A stretch of DNA of 64,000 nucleotides, from the NCBI RefSeq assembly GCF_015277875.1, contig NZ_CP063814.1:1178001-1242000 (forward strand), in the 5' to 3' direction. Shown here in pieces: positions 26,185 to 35,800 of the stretch. A program made the translations under genes and the position numbers. The DNA is from Microbacterium luteum. GTDB taxonomy: Bacteria > Actinomycetota > Actinomycetes > Actinomycetales > Microbacteriaceae. Numbering within the stretch: the stretch's first letter is position 1; the number at the start of each line of letters is the position of its first letter. The notes beneath the pieces are model-generated. The model made no database searches and had not been told where the DNA came from. It worked only from the letters and a program-made list of their open reading frames with translations.

Positions 26185-26883
26185 TCAGCCCGACTCGCCC
26201 CTGACCTCGCGCAGCACCGTGTCGACATAGCGCCGCGTGTGGTGCTCCGCGGCGGCGGCGTCGCCGCGCGCGATGGCCGCTGCCGTCTGCGCGTGATTGT
26301 GCAGCGCCTCGTGCTCGGGCGTCGCGGGAGTGAGACCGACGCGGGATCTGCCGGCGATGACTTCGGCGATCGGCTTCTTCACCGCGGCGAGCATGAGGTT
26401 GCCGCTGGCATCGAGGATGAGGTCGTGGAAGGCGATGTCCGCGGCGAGGTACTCCTCCGTGTCTCCGCGGCCCTGCGCGCCGAGCTCCTCGAGGAGCGTC
26501 GAGAGACGAACGATCTCCGAGCGCTGCACGTCGCTCGCACGTGACGCGGCCAGTCGTGCCGCGATGGGCTCGATCGCGGCACGGAGCTCGGTGACGACGA
26601 CCAGCTGCTGCGCTCGTCGAGGGCCGGCCAGCTGCCAGGCGATCAGGCGCGGGTCCAGCGCGCTCCACGCTGTCGCCGGCTGCACGGTGACGCCGACGCG
26701 CCGACGCGAGGCGACCATCCCCATGGCCTCCAGCACGCGCACGGCCTCCCGGATGACCGTGCGGGAGACCCCGTACTCATCCTCGAGACCGGCGGCGGTC
26801 AGGACCTGCCCGGACGTCAGCTCGCCCGCGGCGATGCGGACGCCGAGGTCGTCGAGCACGTTCGTGTGCGAGGCCTGCGCCAC
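26185..26883 (-). CDS. GntR-family regulator, FadR subfamily
   Basis: The 232-residue protein has an N-terminal winged helix (about 8-70; EDEYGVSRTVIREAVRVLEA is the recognition helix region) and a C-terminal all-helical FCD domain with metal-ligand-like Asp and His residues (AFHDLIL, EHEALHNH). It is divergent from gntP and adjacent to gntK, so it is the likely gluconate-responsive repressor. The start GTG 26883 has GGAG 6 nt upstream; that GGAG adjoins the operator-like repeats. Confidence 0.9.
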   Translation of the reverse strand: MAQASHTNVLDDLGVRIAAGELTSGQVLTAAGLEDEYGVSRTVIREAVRVLEAMGMVASRRRVGVTVQPATAWSALDPRLIAWQLAGPRRAQQLVVVTELRAAIEPIAARLAASRASDVQRSEIVRLSTLLEELGAQGRGDTEEYLAADIAFHDLILDASGNLMLAAVKKPIAEVIAGRSRVGLTPATPEHEALHNHAQTAAAIARGDAAAAEHHTRRYVDTVLREVRGESG

Positions 26884-26892
26884 GGCGACTCC

Positions 26893-26930
26893 AATAAATA
26901 CGATCTTCTGGTGGTAATAATACGATCTTT
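26893..26930. promoter_or_regulatory. Paired AT-rich repeats, candidate GntR operators
   Basis: AATAAATACGATCTT (26893-26907) and AATAATACGATCTTT (26916-26930) are direct repeats about two helical turns apart in the gntR/gntP divergent region. They contain AT-rich -10-like segments, so binding would block both promoters. Confidence 0.6.
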
Positions 26931-27039
26931 GTGTAAGGATCGGGTGTCCTCGCGATGACTTGCGGAGGACGCTCGCATAGTACACGCGGACACCGCACGA
27001 CTTCGTCGGTGCCCTCGGCATATCAACGGAGATTCACCG

Positions 27040-28428
27040 ATGGAAGATTGGTCCCAGACCCTGGGCACGGCTCCGCTGCTGCTGATCGCAGCCGGCGCGA
27101 TCGCGCTCATCCTGCTGCTCATCATCGTCTTCAAGGTGCACGCCTTCCTGACGCTGATCATCGTCTCGCTCCTGACGGCCTTCGCCGCGCAGATCCCCGT
27201 GAGCGCCATCGCGACGACGCTCACCACGGGTCTCGGCGGCACGCTCGGCTCCGTCGCGCTGCTGGTGGCGCTGGGGGCGATGCTCGGCCGTCTGATCGAG
27301 CACTCCGGCGGCGCCAAAGCGCTCGCCGACCGGTTCGTCGACATCTTCGGCGAGAAGCGCGCGCCGTTCGCGCTGGGCATCGCCTCGTTGATCCTCGGGT
27401 TCCCGATGTTCTTCGACGCCGGCCTCGTCATGATGCTCCCGATCGTCTTCGCGGTGGCCCGCCGCGTGTCCAAGAACAACGTGCTGCTGTTCGGCATCCC
27501 GACCGCCGCGGCGTTCTCGGTCATGCACGTGTTCCTGCCCCCGCACCCGGGCCCGGTCACGGCGACCGAGCTCTACGGCGCCAACCTCGGGATCGTGCTG
27601 ATCGTCGGTCTGATCATCGCCTTCCCCACCTGGTACCTCTCCGGCTACCTCTGGGGAAAGTTCGTCTCGACGCGCATCCCGCTGCCGGTCCCCACCCTCT
27701 TCGGTGACATCGACGAGGACCAGCCGGTCAACCCGCCCAAGCCCGGCACGATCGTCGGTCTGCTGCTGCTTCCGATGCTCCTCATCTTCATGAACACCGG
27801 CCTGACCACCCTCGCCAGCATCGGCGCCGTCTCGGCCGATGACCTGTGGGTGCAGGTCCTGGTGCTGCTGGGCACCTCGCCCGTCGCCCTGCTCATCACG
27901 GTCCTGGTGGCCATGGTCGTGCTCGGAACGCGCCGTGGTGAGAAGGGCACGGCGATCGAGAAGCTGCTCGACTCGGCACTCGGCCCGGTCGCCTCGGTCA
28001 TCCTCATCACCGGCGCCGGCGGGATGTTCGGCGCCGTGCTGCGCGCATCGGGCATCGGTGAGGCCCTCGCCGACACGCTGAGCGACCTCGGACTGCCGGT
28101 CATCGTCGCCGCCTACCTCATCGCGGTCGTCATCCGCCTGGCCCAGGGCTCGGCCACCGTGGCTCTCGTGACCGCGGCTGGTCTGGCCGCCCCGGCGGTG
28201 CTCGCGGGTGACTTCAACCCGCTGCAGATCGCCGCGATCGTGCTCGCCACCGCCGCCGGCTCGGTCTTCGCCGGCCACGTCAACGACTCCGGGTTCTGGC
28301 TCGTGGGTCGCCTCATGGGAATGGACGTGAAGACGACGCTGAAGACCTGGACGGTTCAGCAGGCGATCGAGTCGGTCACCGCGTTCGTCTTCGTGCTCGC
28401 CGTATTCGGCGTCGCGTCGATGGTCTGA
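27040..28428 (+). CDS. gntP: Gluconate:H+ symporter, GntP family
   Basis: This 462-residue membrane protein has about 12-14 predicted helices and GntP-family segments such as GFPMFFDAGLVMMLPIV, HVFLPPHPGPV and FAGHVNDSGFWLV. It imports gluconate or related sugar acids. AACGGAG precedes the ATG. It is the first gene of an operon continuing with an SDR and an alcohol dehydrogenase, with a 39-bp gap. Confidence 0.94.
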   Translation: MEDWSQTLGTAPLLLIAAGAIALILLLIIVFKVHAFLTLIIVSLLTAFAAQIPVSAIATTLTTGLGGTLGSVALLVALGAMLGRLIEHSGGAKALADRFVDIFGEKRAPFALGIASLILGFPMFFDAGLVMMLPIVFAVARRVSKNNVLLFGIPTAAAFSVMHVFLPPHPGPVTATELYGANLGIVLIVGLIIAFPTWYLSGYLWGKFVSTRIPLPVPTLFGDIDEDQPVNPPKPGTIVGLLLLPMLLIFMNTGLTTLASIGAVSADDLWVQVLVLLGTSPVALLITVLVAMVVLGTRRGEKGTAIEKLLDSALGPVASVILITGAGGMFGAVLRASGIGEALADTLSDLGLPVIVAAYLIAVVIRLAQGSATVALVTAAGLAAPAVLAGDFNPLQIAAIVLATAAGSVFAGHVNDSGFWLVGRLMGMDVKTTLKTWTVQQAIESVTAFVFVLAVFGVASMV

Positions 28429-28467
28429 TCCGCCGAACGCACCCACCCCGACGACCGGAGGAAATCC

Positions 28468-29235
28468 ATGTCCGACATCTTCGACATCTCGGGCCGGCTC
28501 GCGCTGGTCACCGGTTCGACGCGCGGCCTCGGACGCTCGCTCGCCGAAGGCCTGGCGAACGCCGGTGCCCGCGTGATCGTGCACGGCCGAAACGCCGACG
28601 CGGCCGCTCGCTCAGCCTCCGAGATCGCCGACGCGTCGGGCCAGCCCGCCGCATCGGTCGCGTTCGACGTGACCGATGCGGCGGGTGTCGAGGAGGGGAT
28701 CGCCGGAATGATCGCCGCACTCGGCGTCCCCGACATCCTCGTCAACAATGCCGGCGTGCAGCGCCGCGCTCCGATCCAGGACTTCGCAGTGTCTGACTGG
28801 GATGACATCATCGCGGCGAACCTCAACGGCGTCTTCTACGTCTCGCGCTTCGTCGCACCCGCGATGATCGAGCGGGGCTCCGGCAAGATCGTCAACGTCG
28901 CGTCGGTCCAGTCGTTCCTCGCACGGCAGACGATCGCGCCGTACTCCGCCTCCAAAGGGGGAGTGGCGCAGCTGACCAAGGGGATGGCCGCCGATCTCGC
29001 CCGCCACGGCATCCAGGTCAACGCGCTCTCGCCGGGCTACTTCGCCACCGAGATGAACCGCGACCTCGTGGACGACCCCGCCTTCAGCGGCTGGCTCGCG
29101 CAGCGCACGCCCGCCCAGCGCTGGGGCGACTTCTCGGAGCTCGACGGTGCCCTGCGGTTCCTCGTCTCGGACGCCTCGAGCTTCGTCTCGGGGCAGAACA
29201 TCTTCGTCGACGGCGGAATGACCGCGGTCGTCTGA
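28468..29235 (+). CDS. Short-chain dehydrogenase, gluconate 5-dehydrogenase-like
   Basis: The 255-residue classical SDR has the cofactor motif TGSTRGLG, NNAG, and the catalytic residues S146, Y159 and K163 in the normal Y-x-x-x-K spacing. A consensus GGAGGA lies before the ATG. Between gntP and an idonate-dehydrogenase-like gene, reduction of 5-keto-gluconate to gluconate (the IdnO role) is the best guess, but SDR substrates are hard to assign from sequence. Confidence 0.85.
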   Translation: MSDIFDISGRLALVTGSTRGLGRSLAEGLANAGARVIVHGRNADAAARSASEIADASGQPAASVAFDVTDAAGVEEGIAGMIAALGVPDILVNNAGVQRRAPIQDFAVSDWDDIIAANLNGVFYVSRFVAPAMIERGSGKIVNVASVQSFLARQTIAPYSASKGGVAQLTKGMAADLARHGIQVNALSPGYFATEMNRDLVDDPAFSGWLAQRTPAQRWGDFSELDGALRFLVSDASSFVSGQNIFVDGGMTAVV

Positions 29236-29251
29236 TCGGAAGGAGAGCGAT

Positions 29252-30274
29252 ATGCGCGCCGCGTTCATCGACAGCAAGGAGAGCATCCGCATCGCGGAGC
29301 TCGAGACCCCGCAGCCGACCGATGATCAGGTGCGCGTGCGCGTCGACTACGTCGGCATCTGCGGCAGCGACCTGCACTACTACTTCGACGGGGCCAACGG
29401 GGCGTTCGTCGTGCGCGAGCCCCTCATTCCGGGGCACGAGGTGTCCGGCCGCATCGACCACGACCCGACCGGGGAGTGGCAGCCGGGCACGCCGGTGACC
29501 GTGCACCCCGCGACCTTCGGCGAGCATCGCGACGACCTCGCAGACGCCCCGCACCTGTGGCCGGGCGGCGCCTACCTCGGGTCGGCCTCCACGTGGCCGC
29601 ACACCCAGGGCGGCCTGGTGGAATGCATCCTCGTCGATCGCGAGATGGTCCGTCCGCTGCCGCCGACCCTTCCGGTGCGCCGCGCGGTGCTCGCCGAGCC
29701 GCTCGCCGTGGCCCTGCACGGACTGGGGAAGGCCGGCGACGTGCGCGGCAAGAAACTGCTCGTCACCGGCGTGGGGCCGATCGGTCTGCTCGCGGTGGCC
29801 GCCTCGGTGGCCGCGGGCGCCGAGGTGACGGTGACCGACGTGTTCGACGAACCCCTCCAGCGGGCGCTGGCCCTCGGTGCGTCCGAAGCTCTGAACGTCA
29901 CCCGCGACGACGTGCCCGGAAGCGCATACGACGTCGTGCTGGAATGCTCCGGAGTCGCCGCGTCCATCAACACCGCGCTGAAGGCCGCAGCCATCGGCGG
30001 CATCGTCGTTCAGGTCGGGATGGTCCCCGATGCCGAACGCCCGCTGAACATCGCCGCCTTCATCTCGAAGGAGCTGCGCTGGTACGGCACCTTCCGCTTC
30101 AACGACGAGATCGACCACGCCATCGTGCTCCTCGACGAGAACCCGGGCATCGAAGACGTCGTCACCCACGTCATTCCCGCCGACGACGTCGTTGAGGCGT
30201 TCGCGACCGCGCGCGACTCGCGTGCATCCGGCAAGGTCGTCGTCGAGGTGTGGCCGTCGGGTCAGTCCCGGTAG
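29252..30274 (+). CDS. Zinc-type alcohol dehydrogenase, L-idonate 5-dehydrogenase-like
   Basis: The 340-residue MDR-family protein has the catalytic zinc site elements GICGSDLHYYFDG and PGHE, then the NAD(P)-binding GVGPIGLLA. It resembles IdnD (idonate to 5-keto-gluconate). The lobe that normally carries four structural-zinc cysteines reads HPATFGEHRDDLADAPHLWPGG and has none of them, so the structural zinc is lost. Its 3' end overlaps a small gene on the other strand by 13 nt. Confidence 0.85.
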   Translation: MRAAFIDSKESIRIAELETPQPTDDQVRVRVDYVGICGSDLHYYFDGANGAFVVREPLIPGHEVSGRIDHDPTGEWQPGTPVTVHPATFGEHRDDLADAPHLWPGGAYLGSASTWPHTQGGLVECILVDREMVRPLPPTLPVRRAVLAEPLAVALHGLGKAGDVRGKKLLVTGVGPIGLLAVAASVAAGAEVTVTDVFDEPLQRALALGASEALNVTRDDVPGSAYDVVLECSGVAASINTALKAAAIGGIVVQVGMVPDAERPLNIAAFISKELRWYGTFRFNDEIDHAIVLLDENPGIEDVVTHVIPADDVVEAFATARDSRASGKVVVEVWPSGQSR

Positions 30275-30381
30275 GCCTGGCGCCCCATGCTGAAGAAGGC
30301 CAGCACCACGCCCACGCCGCCGATCGCGGCGATGGCTCCCACCGCCCAGAGAATGACGTGCGAGGCGAAGCCGTAGTCCAT
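30262..30381 (-). CDS. Small single-pass membrane protein, 39 residues
   Basis: An ATG at 30381 is preceded by a strong CGGAGGA. It opens a 39-codon frame ending at TGA 30262. The product (MDYGFASHVILWAVGAIAAI at its N-terminus) has one hydrophobic helix of about 22 residues followed by a basic tail. The ribosome binding site and typical third-position GC argue that it is real. Its 3' end overlaps the upstream dehydrogenase gene convergently. Function is unknown. Confidence 0.65.
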   Translation of the reverse strand: MDYGFASHVILWAVGAIAAIGGVGVVLAFFSMGRQAYRD

Positions 30382-30440
30382 GAAGGGTCCTCCGAGAAAG
30401 CTGGATCGGGTGCGTCTTCATCGTACCGGCTGCGCTGGTA

Positions 30441-30609
30441 GACTCGTCGCTGAACTTCGGCGAGGGATACGCGCATGACGTTGCGGCATCCGTGATCGAC
30501 GAGGGCGGACAGGCACTTCCTCACGCACTCGCGTTCGAGTCGAACACCCCATACCTCGCTCCTGACGGAGCATCGCAACGGGCCTGTGCGCCCGCAAGGA
30601 GAATCCATC
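30441..30609 (+). promoter_or_regulatory. Promoter and long 5' leader of rplY
   Basis: A TAGACT -10 box (30441-30446) lies about 165 nt before the rplY ATG. The leader contains a small hairpin (CGGGC with GCCCG) just before the AAGGAG. No known riboswitch or ribosomal-protein leader is recognisable by eye. Confidence 0.4.
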
Positions 30610-31233
30610 ATGTCGACCGAAATCGATGCGAAGGTCCACGCCGAGCTGCGTGAGAACTTCGGCAAGGGCTTCGCCCGCCGCCTGCGTGCCGCCGGCCAGA
30701 TCCCGGCCGTGATCTACGGCCACGGCACCTCGCCCGTCCACGTCGCGCTGCCCGGCCACCAGGTCTCGCTGCTCGTGCGTCGCGCCAACGCGCTGCTCGA
30801 GCTCGACATCGACGGCAAGGACCAGCTGACGCTCGTCAAGGACGTCCAGCGCGACCCGGTTCGTCAGATCATCGAGCACATCGATCTGCTCGTGGTCAAG
30901 AAGGGCGAGAAGATCCACGTCGACGTGCCCGTCACGGTCGTCGGTGAGCCCTTCGCCGGCACCATCGCCAACCTCGACGCATCCACCGTGCTGCTCGAGG
31001 TCGAGGCCACCCACATCCCCGAGCACGTCGAGGTCGACGTGGAGGGACTGGAGGACGGCGCCCATGTCACCGCGGGCGAGCTGAAGCTCCCGCGTGGCGC
31101 GTCGCTGGTCACCGAGGCCGACACGCTCGTCGTCGCCATCTACGTGCCGACCGCCGCGCTGGCCGCGGAGGAGGAGATCGCCGAGGCCGACGCCGAGGTC
31201 GCCGCCGAGCAGTCCGAGGAATCCGCGGAGTAA
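30610..31233 (+). CDS. rplY: 50S ribosomal protein L25/general stress protein Ctc
   Basis: The 207-residue protein has the L25 5S-rRNA-binding domain (about 1-95; REN-x-GKG-x-ARRLR, then PAVIYGHG) followed by the TL5/Ctc C-terminal beta domain and an acidic tail from about residue 185. This two-domain form is normal in actinobacteria. AAGGAG precedes the ATG. It ends at a perfect 15-bp hairpin and is followed by pth, a conserved gene pair. Confidence 0.96.
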   Translation: MSTEIDAKVHAELRENFGKGFARRLRAAGQIPAVIYGHGTSPVHVALPGHQVSLLVRRANALLELDIDGKDQLTLVKDVQRDPVRQIIEHIDLLVVKKGEKIHVDVPVTVVGEPFAGTIANLDASTVLLEVEATHIPEHVEVDVEGLEDGAHVTAGELKLPRGASLVTEADTLVVAIYVPTAALAAEEEIAEADAEVAAEQSEESAE

Positions 31234-31244
31234 TCGCGAGCGGA

Positions 31245-31279
31245 CACGAGGGGGATGCGCCGGTCGCATCCCCCTCGTG
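31245..31279 (+). terminator. Terminator-like hairpin between rplY and pth
   Basis: CACGAGGGGGATGCG and its exact complement form a 15-bp stem around the loop CCGGT. There is no T-run, which is usual for actinobacterial terminators. It may attenuate rather than fully stop transcription into pth. Confidence 0.8.
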
Positions 31280-31317
31280 CTGTCTTCCGACCCGCCCCCG
31301 GACCGAGAGGAAAGCAC

Positions 31318-31902
31318 ATGGCACGCACGTGGCTCATCGTGGGGCTCGGCAACCCCGGACCGCGGTATGAGGCGACGCGTCACAATGTCGGCCAGATGGT
31401 CATCGACGAGCTGGCCGACCGACGCGGTGAGACCCTGCGTGCACACAAGGCGGGCGCGCGCGTCGCTGAGACGTGGCTGCGTCCGGGCGCGGACAAGCTG
31501 ATCCTCGCGAAGCCGAACTCGTTCATGAACGTCTCCGGCGGGCCCGTGTCCTCTCTGGCGAAGTTCTACGGCATCGACTCCGAGCGCGTCGTGGTCGTGC
31601 ACGACGAGCTCGACATCCCCTTCGACACGATCAAGCTCAAGTCCGGCGGCGGGCACGGCGGCCACAATGGGGTTCGCGACGTGGCGAAGGCCCTCGGCAC
31701 CCCGGAGTTCCCGCGCGTGCGCGTGGGCATCGGCCGTCCGCCCGGCCGTCAGGACCCCGCCGACTGGGTGCTGGATCCCTTCGGCTCGCTCGAGCGTCAG
31801 AATCTCCCCAACCTCCTGGCCGACGCCGCTGATGCGGTGGAGCTGCTCGTCGACGAGGGTCTCGTCGCCGCGCAGCAGCGGCACCACGCCCCGCGTCCCT
31901 GA
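31318..31902 (+). CDS. pth: Peptidyl-tRNA hydrolase
   Basis: This 194-residue enzyme frees tRNAs from peptidyl-tRNA dropped off ribosomes. Family motifs are clear: VGLGNPGPRYEATRHNVG (catalytic His in RHN), KPNSFMNVSGG, VVHDELDI and the GGGHGGHNGVR loop. GAGAGGAA precedes the ATG at 31318. It follows rplY and precedes mfd, the usual actinobacterial order. Confidence 0.97.
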   Translation: MARTWLIVGLGNPGPRYEATRHNVGQMVIDELADRRGETLRAHKAGARVAETWLRPGADKLILAKPNSFMNVSGGPVSSLAKFYGIDSERVVVVHDELDIPFDTIKLKSGGGHGGHNGVRDVAKALGTPEFPRVRVGIGRPPGRQDPADWVLDPFGSLERQNLPNLLADAADAVELLVDEGLVAAQQRHHAPRP

Positions 31903-31956
31903 CGTGCCGGGCCGCAACGCGGCATCCCGACACCTCCGGAGGATTCCCCGCTTCAC

Positions 31957-31984
31957 GAGGACCGACGCCGCGGCTTTCGTCCTC
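31957..31984. terminator. Weak convergent hairpin
   Basis: GAGGAC and GTCCTC can pair around a 16-nt GC-rich loop between pth and the convergent membrane-protein gene. The stem is only 6 bp. Confidence 0.3.
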
Positions 31985-32026
31985 TGTACGCGCGATCTCC
32001 TCTCCGGGTGCGCGGGAGGCGACGCG

Positions 32027-32773
32027 TCAGAAGGACGGGACGCTCGACAGGGCGCCGGCGGCGAGGCCGACGAAGAAGAGGATGTAGGCGAGCGTGCCGT
32101 AGACGATCGGGCCGAGCGCCGCGATCACGATCGCGGCGATGGCCCAGCCGCGGCCGCGGGCCTTCACCGCCGCGACGATGCCCTGGATGAGCGCCCCGAT
32201 GCCGAGGACGGTCCCGGTCCAGAACGTGATCTCTGCGAACAGCACCAAGCCCCGCACCGGAGCGAGGATCGCGAGGTCGAAATCCGCGCTCGCCGGCACG
32301 TCGCCGAGCTCGGCACCGACGCCGTCGCCGATGGCGTACCCGGCGACCGCGCCGAGGACGGGAACGAGAATTCCGGCGACGGCGGCCACGACGAAGGCGA
32401 TGATCCCGAGTGTCGCCGATCCGTTCGCGGCGGGGCGCTGGGACGGCCAGGACGGCGCGGCCTGGCCGTACGGGGGCTGCCCGTACGCGGCCGGAGGCGG
32501 GCCGTACGGACGCTGGCCGTAGGGGGCGGGAGGTTGGCCGTACGGAGGTTGGCCCGGGTACGGTGCGGTTCCGTAGGCGAGTGTGGGCTGCTCGCCGGAT
32601 GCGGCGGGGGCCGCCGTGGGCGGTTGCGGCGTGCCGTACACCGGCTGCGACGGTGGTGCGTAGGGCGGCGCGGGGGCCGGCGGACGCGGTGGCGCCGGGG
32701 GTGCGGAGAAGTCGTGACCTGCCGTGTTCTCCTGCTCGCTGCCGGGGTCTGCGGGATCGCTCACGGCACTCAT
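32027..32773 (-). CDS. Membrane protein with Pro/Tyr/Gly-rich N-terminal region
   Basis: The 248-residue protein starts with about 120 residues of low-complexity sequence with repeated PPYGQ/PYGPP units, followed by three or four hydrophobic segments (about 125-150, 180-205, 212-240). This resembles the DUF4190-type proteins frequent in actinobacteria. The cytoplasmic Pro-rich tail may be a protein-interaction platform. ATG 32773 has no evident ribosome binding site. Function is unknown. Confidence 0.7.
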   Translation of the reverse strand: MSAVSDPADPGSEQENTAGHDFSAPPAPPRPPAPAPPYAPPSQPVYGTPQPPTAAPAASGEQPTLAYGTAPYPGQPPYGQPPAPYGQRPYGPPPAAYGQPPYGQAAPSWPSQRPAANGSATLGIIAFVVAAVAGILVPVLGAVAGYAIGDGVGAELGDVPASADFDLAILAPVRGLVLFAEITFWTGTVLGIGALIQGIVAAVKARGRGWAIAAIVIAALGPIVYGTLAYILFFVGLAAGALSSVPSF

Positions 32774-32823
32774 CCTAGGAGGCGCGTGCCGAGGTCGTGG
32801 GTCTCGGTGTCGGCGAGGCGGAC

Positions 32824-32829
32824 TAGACT
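32824..32829 (+). promoter_or_regulatory. -10 box TAGACT of leaderless mfd
   Basis: TAGACT ends 6 nt before the mfd GTG (32836), and no ribosome binding site is present. Confidence 0.6.
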
Positions 32830-32835
32830 CGTGCG

Positions 32836-35800
32836 GTGACAGTTCCCGGGATCGTGCGCGCCCTCGAACAGGATGAGTCCTTCGCGGACGCCGTCTCCTC
32901 GGCCTCCCGCGACGTCGACGTCTCCGCTCCGACCGGTCTGGATGCGCCGCTGCTCGCCGCCTTCCTGCGCCGTCGGATCGACTCCGGGCGGCCTCCCGTC
33001 CTTCTCGCGGTGGCACCGACGGGCCGCCGGGCGGAGACGCTCGGGACGGCGCTGGAAGCGCTCATCCCGAACGTGGAGGTGGTGCATTTCCCCGCGTGGG
33101 AGACGCTTCCCCACGAGCGGCTGAGCCCGAGTCCCGAGACGGTGGGGCGTCGCCTCGACGTGCTGCGGCGACTCGCCGAGCACGATGGCACGACGCCGTT
33201 CGTCGTCACGGCGTCGGTGCGCGGTGCCGTGCAGCCGCTCGCCGCGGGGCTCACCGACGTGCCGGCGATCACGCTGCGTCCGGGCGACCGCGGTCACGAG
33301 CTGGATGACGTCGTCGCGGGGCTGGTGGAGCGCGCCTACCACCGCGTCGACATGGTGTCGCGCCGCGGCGAATTCGCCGTGCGCGGCGGCATCCTCGATG
33401 TCTTCCCGCCGGTCGCGGACCATCCCTACCGGGTCGAGTTCTTCGGCGACGAGGTGGACCAGATCCGCGCGTTCTCCGTCGCCGACCAGCGGTCGCTGCC
33501 GGGAGAGGTCGCCCTCGTGACACTCGTCGCGAGCCGGGAGCTGCTGCTCACCCCCGCGGTGCGCGAGCGCGCCCGGGCACGCCGAGACGCCCTGCCCGGC
33601 GTGCGGGGCATGCTGGAGAAGATGGCCGAAGGCATCCCGGTGGAAGGGATGGAATCGCTCCTGCCTGTCCTCGTGGATGATCTCGTGACCCTCGCCGACT
33701 ACCTCCCGGAAGGCTCCGCGCTCGCACTCGCCGATCCGGAACGGTCGGTCACGCGTGCGATCACCCTGAGTGAGACGAACCGCGAATTCCTGGATGCGGC
33801 GTGGTCGGCCGCGACCGCCGGCGCCCAGACGCCGGTCGACCTCGGCGCCGGCGATTTCGTCACCCTCCCGACCCTGCGCGAGCGGATCACCGAGCGCGGC
33901 GGCGTGTGGTGGACCCTCAGCGGGTTCGACTCGGGCGCGGCCGACGCGTCGGCGGAAGGGCTCATCGACGTGGATGCCGCCCTCGAAGCCGCCGCCACCG
34001 TCAAGGTCGCCGCGGCAGCGGTGCCGAGCTTCCAGGGCAACGTCGACGGCGCGACCGAGCACGTGCGGGGTCTGCTCTCGGACGGCTGGCGCGTCGTGGT
34101 GACCGCATCCGGTCCCGGACTGGTCGAGCGGGCGCGCGACGTGCTGAGCGAGCGGGGGATCGCCGCGCGGATCGTGGACGGCATCGATGGCGACGTGCCC
34201 ACGGGCACCGCGCAACTCACCTGCGCCGTGCTCGAACGGGGTTTCCAGTCCGACGGTGCGAAGTTCGCGGTGCTCACCGAGACGGAGTTCTACGGCCGCA
34301 CCATCGGCGGCGACGCGCGCGTGGTGAAGAAGCTCGCCTCGCTGCGCCGGAACGTCGTCGACCCGCTCCAGCTCAAGCCCGGCGACTTCGTCGTGCATGC
34401 CACGCACGGCATCGGCAAGTTCGTCGAGCTGGTGCAGCGGGAGGTGTCCTCGGGCGGCCGCAACGCCGTGAAGAGCCAGCGGGAGTACCTGGTGCTCGAG
34501 TACGCGCCCTCCAAGCGCGGCTACCCCGGCGACAAGCTCTTCGTGCCCACCGATCAGCTCGACCTCCTGTCGCGGTACGTCGGGGGAGAGGCACCCGCGC
34601 TGTCGAAGATGGGCGGGAGCGACTGGGCGCAGGCGAAGGGGCGCGCCCGCAAGGCGGTGCGCGACATCGCGGTGGAGCTCGTGAAGCTCTATTCCGCGCG
34701 CATGGCCGCGAAGGGATACGCCTTCGGGCAGGACACGCCGTGGCAGCGCGAGCTCGAAGAAGCCTTCCCGTTCTCCGAGACGGCCGACCAGCTGCAGACG
34801 ATCGACGAGATCAAGGCCGACATGGAGAAGTCCATCCCGATGGATCGACTCCTCTCCGGCGACGTCGGGTTCGGCAAGACCGAGGTCGCCGTGCGCGCGG
34901 CGTTCAAGGCGATCCAGGACGGCAAGCAGGTCGCGATGCTCGTTCCCACCACGCTCCTGGTCAAGCAGCATCTCGAAACCTTCGCCGAGCGCTTCGCCGG
35001 CTTCCCCGTCAAGGTGCGTGCGCTGTCGCGCTTCCAGACCGACAAGGAGGCGCGACAGGTCGTCGCCGGCCTCGCCGACGGGTCGATCGACATGGTGATC
35101 GGCACCCACCGCATCCTCACCGAGAAGGTCGTCTTCAAGGACCTCGGGCTGATGATCATCGACGAGGAGCAGCGCTTCGGCGTCGAGCACAAGGATGCGC
35201 TGAAGAAGCTGAAGACCAACGTCGACATCCTCGCGATGAGCGCGACCCCGATCCCGCGCACGCTGGAGATGGCGGTCACCGGCATCCGCGAGATGTCGAC
35301 GCTCGCGACGCCGCCGGAGGATCGTCATCCGATCCTGTCGTTCGTCGGTCCCCGCAACGACAAGCAGATCGCCGCGGCGATCCGGCGTGAGCTGCTGCGC
35401 GAGGGACAGGTCTTCTACGTGCACAATCGGGTGCAGTCCATTCAGCGCGTCGCGGCCGACCTCGCCGAGCTCGTGCCCGAGGCGCGGATCGCGGTGGCGC
35501 ACGGGCAGATGGGCGAGCACCAGCTGGAGCAGGTGGTCGACGACTTCTGGGAGCGTCGAGCGGATGTGCTGGTCTCGACGACGATCATCGAGACGGGCCT
35601 GGACATCTCCAACGCGAACACGATCATCATCGATCGCGCCGACAAGTACGGTCTGAGCCAGCTCCACCAGCTGCGCGGACGCGTCGGACGCGGTCGCGAA
35701 CGGGCGTACGCGTACTTCCTCTACGACGACGGCAAGCCGCTGTCGGAGACCGCGGCCGACCGGCTCGAGACCATCGCGGTGAACAACGATCTCGGTTCCG

